In this document: piece after piece, positions 59,568-64,000 of the stretch
How positions within the stretch are numbered: position 1 is the first letter of the stretch
Layout of the letters: the number at the start of each line of letters is the position of its first letter
Translations under genes and position numbers: made by a program
The notes under the pieces: generated by a model
Database searches by the model: none
Seen by the model: the letters and a program-made list of their open reading frames with translations, nothing else
What the model was told of the DNA's origin: nothing
Origin: JAWPMT01 sp965601475
GTDB taxonomy: Bacteria; Bacteroidota; Bacteroidia; Cytophagales; Cyclobacteriaceae
Length of the DNA: 64,000 nucleotides
Reading direction: 5' to 3'
Assembly (NCBI GenBank): GCA_965601475.1
Contig: OZ271832.1
Location: forward strand, 5,580,001-5,644,000

Positions 59568-59972
59568 TTAGCGTTCAAAGATCCCCTTGAAGTGTTCCTT
59601 GTAGGCCACGGCTAGAAAGATATTTCCAACAAATACCAGGATAGATACTGGGTTGGGCGGCAAGAGGAAAGTGTGGACCAGGAAGATGTTTAGGGTAATA
59701 GGCCCCAATACCGCAATTGCGAGCGGTACATAAAATCCACTCAATAGCAATACACCACATAGGGTCTCCACACCTTTGAGAAGCGGGAAGAAATACCCTG
59801 CAACCATTAATCCACCCATGAATGTGGCTGGATCTCCCTCCATGGGAGGCTGGGGAATGAAATTGAGAAATCCATTCAGTCCAAAAACCAAAAATATGAT
59901 TCCAAGTAAGTAGCGGACAACAGTTGCGGTGATCCGAAGGGGTTTGGAAAAAGAATCTGTGATTGCGCTCAT
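59568..59972 (-). CDS. DoxX-family membrane protein
   Basis: 134 residues with four transmembrane segments (RYLLGIIFLVFGLNGFLNFI, GYFFPLLKGVETLCGVLLLS, LAIAVLGPITLNIFLVHTFL and VSILVFVGNIFLAVAYKEHF). The GVETLCGVLLLSGFYVPLA and N-terminal FGLNGFLNF motifs fit the DoxX/DoxD family. Members are linked to thiosulfate:quinone reduction or to redox-related protection in some bacteria; the role here is unknown. Monocistronic. Confidence 0.85.
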   Translation of the reverse strand: MSAITDSFSKPLRITATVVRYLLGIIFLVFGLNGFLNFIPQPPMEGDPATFMGGLMVAGYFFPLLKGVETLCGVLLLSGFYVPLAIAVLGPITLNIFLVHTFLLPPNPVSILVFVGNIFLAVAYKEHFKGIFER

Positions 59973-60075
59973 AATTAGATGTTTTATACATTAAATGTAG
60001 CTACATAAATGTAAATAATCAAAGTTCGCCGTCATAATGTCTAAAGCTTATTTTTGCGCTCAAATAAGAATTGCG

Positions 60076-61014
60076 ATGCCCTACAGAATCTCTCTCGTCA
60101 TCCCCGTCATGAATGAAGAGGAAAACATTGAGCCGCTCTTTGAAAGTGTCAATGACGCCTTGCAGGGCTACGCCTATGAGGTCGTCATGGTAGATGATGG
60201 TAGCACAGATCAGACCGTGGCTAAGATCAAGGAGTTTGGTGATAGTCATATCAAGACCGTAGTACTACAAAAGAACTATGGCCAGACGACGGCTATGGCT
60301 GCAGGAATAGATGCTGCGGAGGGCGATTACATTGTTACTTTGGATGGGGATCTGCAAAACGACCCCTCTGACATTGCCGCGATGATCGACAAGTTGGAGG
60401 AGGAGGGTTTGGACGTGGTAGCCGGGATCAGAGCCAATCGCAAAGACGGCATGTTTCTTAGGAAAATCCCCAGTGGCATAGCCAATGCCATGATACGCAA
60501 GCTAACAGGTGTGTATTTGCATGACTATGGCTGTACCTTGAAGGTTTTCAAGAAGGACATTGCAAAGAACCTGGGTCTGTATGGCGAGTTGCATCGTTTT
60601 ATACCCGTATTGGCGCAATTACAGGGGGCCCACATGGCTGAGATGCCCGTCAAGCACCATGCGAGGCGCTTCGGGAAGTCAAAATATGGCCTTGGGCGCA
60701 CTTTCAAAGTGCTAAGTGATTTGCTGTTGGTTGTTTTCTTTCAAAAATACCTTCAACGCCCTATGCACCTCTTTGGCGCCGTCGGTCTCGTCACTTTTGG
60801 CATGGGGATGGTGATCAACTTATACCTGCTGGTGCTGAAGATATTCGGTGAGGAAATCGGAGGACGACCCCTTCTTTTCCTAGGGATTACTCTGGTGCTG
60901 GGGGGGATACAATTGGTAACGATTGGTATCGTTGCGGAACTGATTGTACGGACGTATTTTGAGTCCCAGGATAAAAAGACCTACCGCGTCCGAGAAATCC
61001 ATCAAGGTGTCTGA
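60076..61014 (+). CDS. GT2 glycosyltransferase, DPM1/ArnC-like
   Basis: 312 residues from ATG 60076. The GT-A domain has VIPVMNEEENIEPLFESVND, VMVDDGSTDQTVAKIKEFG and TLDGDLQNDPSDIAAMIDKL; residues about 230-305 contain two transmembrane helices (FGAVGLVTFGMGMVINLYLL, FLGITLVLGGIQLVTIGIVA). Similar enzymes transfer a sugar from a nucleotide sugar to undecaprenyl phosphate at the inner membrane. The partner flippase-like gene overlaps by 8 bases, suggesting a joint role in envelope glycan or lipid-carrier handling. Confidence 0.9.
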   Translation: MPYRISLVIPVMNEEENIEPLFESVNDALQGYAYEVVMVDDGSTDQTVAKIKEFGDSHIKTVVLQKNYGQTTAMAAGIDAAEGDYIVTLDGDLQNDPSDIAAMIDKLEEEGLDVVAGIRANRKDGMFLRKIPSGIANAMIRKLTGVYLHDYGCTLKVFKKDIAKNLGLYGELHRFIPVLAQLQGAHMAEMPVKHHARRFGKSKYGLGRTFKVLSDLLLVVFFQKYLQRPMHLFGAVGLVTFGMGMVINLYLLVLKIFGEEIGGRPLLFLGITLVLGGIQLVTIGIVAELIVRTYFESQDKKTYRVREIHQGV

Positions 61015-61903
61015 ACGCACGAAGCAGCTCTTAAAGACCGGGTTGAAATTTGGCCTTTCTGCTGCCGCACTCACCATTGTCTTTAGAAGTATTGACTGGA
61101 TACAGGTCGAATCGATATTTCTCGAGCTCAAGCTAATTTGGCTTGTACCGGCAATTGTCTTTTTTGCTATATCCAAAGTCTTCAGCACGCTACGCCTGGG
61201 GGTCTATTTTGCCGCCATCGGCGTCGCTATCAGCACCCTTTACAATTTGCGGTTGACCTGGATTGGCATGTTCTACAACTTCTTTCTTCCCGGAGGAATT
61301 GGTGGTGACGCCTACAAGGTTTATTTGTTGAACGGTCAGTACAACGTCAAAGCCAAGTTGCTGGGTGCTGGTGTCTTGCTCGACCGCATCAATGGAGTAG
61401 TGGCACTGGCGTGTTTGGCAGGTATCGGGTACTGCTCCTTACCACAGGAGGCTTTTCCCAATTGGCTGTTGCCTTTGGTGCTGATAGCAACTGTAATGGC
61501 TTATCCTACCTATCAGGTAGGGGTCTATTGGCTTTTCAAGAGCTTTACAGGTATTTTCTGGAGAACAACACCCTTTTCATTTCTCACACAAGGATCCCAG
61601 GTCGTCTCGGCATACTTCATATTGCAATCGCTCGGTATAGACGAGCGCATATTGGAATACCTGGTATTGTTTCTAATTTCATCCATTGTGGCCGTACTAC
61701 CGTTTACGATTGGCGGCATCGGAGCGAGGGAATTGACCTTTATCCTGGGCAACGACATACTAGGTATTGATCAGACTACCGCCGTGGCATTCAGTTTGAT
61801 TTTCTTTATGATTACCGTGCTGGTATCTGCTGTAGGTGGATTCCTGCCAGCAAAGAAGGTGGATCAATCCTCCTCCAAAGACTCAAGCACATCCATTACC
61901 TGA
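61007..61903 (+). CDS. Flippase-like LPG_synthase_TM (YbhN) protein
   Basis: 298 residues from GTG 61007, chosen because GTGTCTGA overlaps the GT2 stop by 8 bases; an upstream TTG 60944 is less likely. About eight transmembrane segments and the family motifs NFFLPGGIGGDAYKVYLLNG, LLDRINGVVALACLAGIGY and LPFTIGGIGARELTFILGND. Membrane proteins of this type (UPF0104) are proposed to move glycolipids or lysyl-phospholipids across the inner membrane. Its place behind a GT2 enzyme supports a lipid-linked-sugar role. The 3' end overlaps the convergent TrpF-like gene by 40 bases. Confidence 0.85.
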   Translation: MSERTKQLLKTGLKFGLSAAALTIVFRSIDWIQVESIFLELKLIWLVPAIVFFAISKVFSTLRLGVYFAAIGVAISTLYNLRLTWIGMFYNFFLPGGIGGDAYKVYLLNGQYNVKAKLLGAGVLLDRINGVVALACLAGIGYCSLPQEAFPNWLLPLVLIATVMAYPTYQVGVYWLFKSFTGIFWRTTPFSFLTQGSQVVSAYFILQSLGIDERILEYLVLFLISSIVAVLPFTIGGIGARELTFILGNDILGIDQTTAVAFSLIFFMITVLVSAVGGFLPAKKVDQSSSKDSSTSIT

Positions 61904-62472
61904 CCATAGTCCTTGAAGCCCGGACGGTCTTCTGGGGTGCCGGTTAGTTCAATGCCTTTGAAAGCCGCCAGGTCTAAGGCATTCTCAGCAGTAATGCCAT
62001 AGCTCTTGATTAACCTGAGATTACCGCCATAGTAACACATGGCATCGTCTATGGCAGCGAACATTTCAGGATTGGAGGAATTGATGATAACCACTTTGGC
62101 AAGCTCGTCAAGGTAGGAGAGCTTGGATCGAAGCTTTGACAATGCTTCTTCGGAATCGATGGTGTGCCGAAAAATAACAGGCTTGCCCAGCAGTTGCACG
62201 GACTCAACAATATCCATGTTGTCTGTTTCAATAGCGTCGAGGTCGTAAGACAATACTGCGGTTTTGATTTCTTCCAGCGATGCATTACCAAATTCCCCGA
62301 CCATGGTTGGGCCCTGTACCCAATTGGTAATCTCCTGAAACATATCGGCCGGAAGTCGATTTTCCATGGCTTCCGCAATGGGGAAACCTAACATATCCAC
62401 ACCCATACCAGCACAATAGCGTGCATCGCTCAAATTTGTGATATTTCCAATCTTGACGAATGTCTTCAGCAT
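61864..62472 (-). CDS. TrpF-like protein lacking catalytic cysteine
   Basis: 202 residues. The start MLKTFVKIGNITNLSDARYC and then GMGVDMLGFPIAEAMENRLP match phosphoribosylanthranilate isomerase, but the usual catalytic KICG is KIGN, so the active-site cysteine is missing. The rest has a TIM-barrel pattern (VGEFGNASLEEIKTAVLSYD; DAIETDNMDIVESVQLLGKP) and ends in a GIELTGTPEDRPGFKD segment near where TrpF binds phosphate. No trp genes are adjacent. Probably a paralogue with another role, or an inactive one; a real trpF is expected elsewhere. Confidence 0.8.
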   Translation of the reverse strand: MLKTFVKIGNITNLSDARYCAGMGVDMLGFPIAEAMENRLPADMFQEITNWVQGPTMVGEFGNASLEEIKTAVLSYDLDAIETDNMDIVESVQLLGKPVIFRHTIDSEEALSKLRSKLSYLDELAKVVIINSSNPEMFAAIDDAMCYYGGNLRLIKSYGITAENALDLAAFKGIELTGTPEDRPGFKDYGQVMDVLESLEED

Positions 62473-62601
62473 TTTACCAGTTTATTAACGTGCAAACATA
62501 ATGATTAAGGCAAATGCAGGTGCCGGGTACAGTCGTCGATTCACTATTTTTGCACATTCATTTAGAAACGTAAACCAGGCTGTGAACCTGGCGAAGCGAT
62601 T

Positions 62602-63744
62602 ATGAGTAAGAAAGGACGCGTTTTGGTGGCCATGAGCGGTGGGATAGACAGCTCTGTGGCCGCGGTGCTATTGCACGAACAAGGATATGAGGTCATCGGC
62701 ATGACCATGAAGACATGGGACTATGCCACCTCTGGAGGAAGCAAGAAAGAAACGGGCTGTTGCAGCCTGGATTCTATTAATGATGCAAGGAACATTGCAG
62801 TAAATCTCGGATTCCCACATTACATCATAGACATCAGGGACGAATTTGGTGATTATGTGATTGATCACTTTACCAATGAATACCTGGCGGGTAGAACACC
62901 CAATCCATGCGTATTGTGCAACACCCATATCAAATGGGACGCACTGCTGCGGCGCGCAGACAAATTGGGGTGTGACTACATCGCTACAGGGCACTATGCG
63001 AATATCCGACAGGAAAACGGGCGGTATGTGGTGAGTAAAGGTTTGGATGAGAGCAAGGACCAATCCTATGCGCTTTGGGGAATTTCGCAAGAGAGTCTCA
63101 GCCGCACCATGTATCCGTTGGGCAAGCTTCGTAAAACCGAAATCCGAAAACTGGCTGAAGAAAGGGGCTTTCACGAGCTGGTCAGTAAATCGGAGTCCTA
63201 TGAAATATGCTTTGTGCCGGACAATGACTACCGTGGATTCCTGAGAAGGCGTGTGGACGGTCTTGAGGGAAGTGTAGCCGGAGGAGAATTTGTTTTGGAA
63301 GATGGTACTGTAGTGGGGACGCATGAAGGTTACCCTTTTTATACCGTGGGTCAACGTAAAGGCCTGGGAATAGCTTTAGGGTATCCGGTTTATGTCACTG
63401 AAATACAGAAAGATAAGAATCGGGTGGTGTTAGGAACTTTTGATGAGCTGAGTAGGGATGGGATGTACGTAAACCAACTCACTCTACAGAAGTACGAAAG
63501 ACTGGAGCCAGGTGATCGAAAAGACACCATCACCAAAGTGAGGTATAATGATACGGGTAGTCCCGCGGTGATTGAGCAGGTCGGTGATACGATGAAGGTG
63601 TTTTTTGGAAATGGCGTATCTGCCATAGCACCGGGACAAGCAGCAGTCTTCTATGAGGGCAACGACGTCATTGGTGGCGGTTGGATTCATTCGAGCTTCC
63701 ACCAGGCGCGGGAAAAGAATAAATCAGTAGTAGCTACCGTTTAG
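62602..63744 (+). CDS. mnmA: tRNA-specific 2-thiouridylase
   Basis: 380 residues. PP-loop ATPase motif VAMSGGIDSSVAAVLLHEQG at the start, catalytic cysteine in RTPNPCVLCNTHIKWD and the second cysteine in SYEICFVPDNDYRGFL. The core, linker and C-terminal beta domain (VTEIQKDKNRVVLGTFDELS; AIAPGQAAVFYEGNDVIGGG) are complete. It thiolates U34 of tRNA for Lys, Glu and Gln with sulfur from a cysteine-desulfurase relay. ATG 62602. Five bases before the start of the following lipoprotein gene. Confidence 0.96.
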   Translation: MSKKGRVLVAMSGGIDSSVAAVLLHEQGYEVIGMTMKTWDYATSGGSKKETGCCSLDSINDARNIAVNLGFPHYIIDIRDEFGDYVIDHFTNEYLAGRTPNPCVLCNTHIKWDALLRRADKLGCDYIATGHYANIRQENGRYVVSKGLDESKDQSYALWGISQESLSRTMYPLGKLRKTEIRKLAEERGFHELVSKSESYEICFVPDNDYRGFLRRRVDGLEGSVAGGEFVLEDGTVVGTHEGYPFYTVGQRKGLGIALGYPVYVTEIQKDKNRVVLGTFDELSRDGMYVNQLTLQKYERLEPGDRKDTITKVRYNDTGSPAVIEQVGDTMKVFFGNGVSAIAPGQAAVFYEGNDVIGGGWIHSSFHQAREKNKSVVATV

Positions 63745-63749
63745 ATATT

Positions 63750-64000
63750 GTGAATTTCAGGGTTTTCGTTTTGTTGATTTTCATTGGCTTTGGATGCGGG
63801 GAGGAAATTGAAAAGCCCAACCCAAACCTTTCCGGTCCGGGCTACTATCCTCTGGCCATTGGCAATTATTGGATCTATGACGTAGAGCAGGTAGTGATTA
63901 CGCTGCTGGAGTCAGATACCTCCACTTTCCAACTACGGGAAATACTCGTGGACAGCATTGTTTCGGCACTGGGTGATGTGACTTATCTGATCAGTCGTGA
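63750..64000 (+). CDS. Partial lipoprotein, cut by window end
   Basis: At least 83 residues from GTG 63750. It begins VNFRVFVLLIFIGFGCGEE, a lipoprotein signal with the lipid-bound cysteine at about residue 16, then acidic, proline-rich sequence and GYYPLAIGNYWIYDVEQ. The motif YYPLAIGNYWIY is seen in exported Bacteroidota proteins of unknown function. Five bases after mnmA, so probably co-transcribed. It continues beyond base 64000. Confidence 0.65.
   Translation, partial: MNFRVFVLLIFIGFGCGEEIEKPNPNLSGPGYYPLAIGNYWIYDVEQVVITLLESDTSTFQLREILVDSIVSALGDVTYLISR

Noticed and set aside
1..64000. tRNA, rRNA or riboswitch genes
   Set aside because: Reading both strands I found no cloverleaf with TTCGANNC arm and CCA-adjacent stem, no rRNA-like block, and no known riboswitch core; a tRNAscan/Infernal run would be decisive.

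Overview
This window looks like chromosomal DNA of a Bacteroidota bacterium, most probably a marine-type member of the class Cytophagia (Cytophagales). The evidence is the gene content: a LytS/LytTR pair, two PadR plus FtsX-type permease units with an N-terminal prefix domain, an ECF sigma/FecR pair with DUF4974, several CarboxypepD_reg-like/STN proteins, an OmpP1/FadL porin, an HU-like/DUF4469 protein, and weak or absent Shine-Dalgarno sequences. The genus cannot be fixed from sequence alone. No rRNA, tRNA, CRISPR array, transposase or integrase was seen.

Region 1 (1 to about 14.0 kb) is an accessory island. It carries about 16 short genes, all on the + strand, most AT-rich and most encoding unknown small membrane or secreted proteins. 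One resembles immunity protein Imm59, one is a YwqK/MORN-type lipoprotein, and one is a PH-like membrane protein. The genes are separated by a mosaic of at least eight intergenic repeat families, called R1-R8 here. Many repeats are perfect hairpins whose arms differ between copies but still pair. A truncated duplicate of one gene, and repeats that begin a few bases after the stop codons of unrelated genes, suggest cassette-like exchange. My reading, an inference, is an orphan immunity or interbacterial-defence gene array. No toxin or recombinase is visible in the window.

Region 2 (14.0-20.8 kb) is core carbon metabolism: a thioredoxin-fold protein divergent from a GMC oxidoreductase, then the oxidative pentose phosphate genes pgl-zwf and divergent gnd, followed by a polyphosphate-type glucokinase. 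Together these take glucose to ribulose-5-phosphate with NADPH production.

Region 3 (20.9-36.5 kb) holds an unknown secreted protein, a CarboxypepD-reg protein with a cysteine-less thioredoxin-like tail, a conserved cytoplasmic protein of unclear function, an acyl-CoA dehydrogenase with twin palindromic operators, a LytS/LytTR two-component system, two tandem secreted paralogues, a PadR/ABC permease unit and a nitrilase.

Region 4 (36.5-50.3 kb) has a patatin-like lipase, a TetR-controlled tripartite RND efflux operon in which the same 21-bp operator precedes both tetR and the operon, a DUF418 membrane protein, a zinc-ribbon/PAS histidine kinase, a GH64-like beta-1,3-glucanase with an inserted domain, an NAD(P)-binding protein and a membrane protein.

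Region 5 (50.3-64.0 kb) has a second PadR/ABC permease unit, a four-gene operon (CarboxypepD protein, ECF sigma factor, FecR anti-sigma factor, STN protein), a FadL-type porin, DoxX, a GT2 glycosyltransferase with a flippase-like partner, a TrpF-like protein lacking the catalytic cysteine, mnmA, and the start of a lipoprotein cut by the window end.
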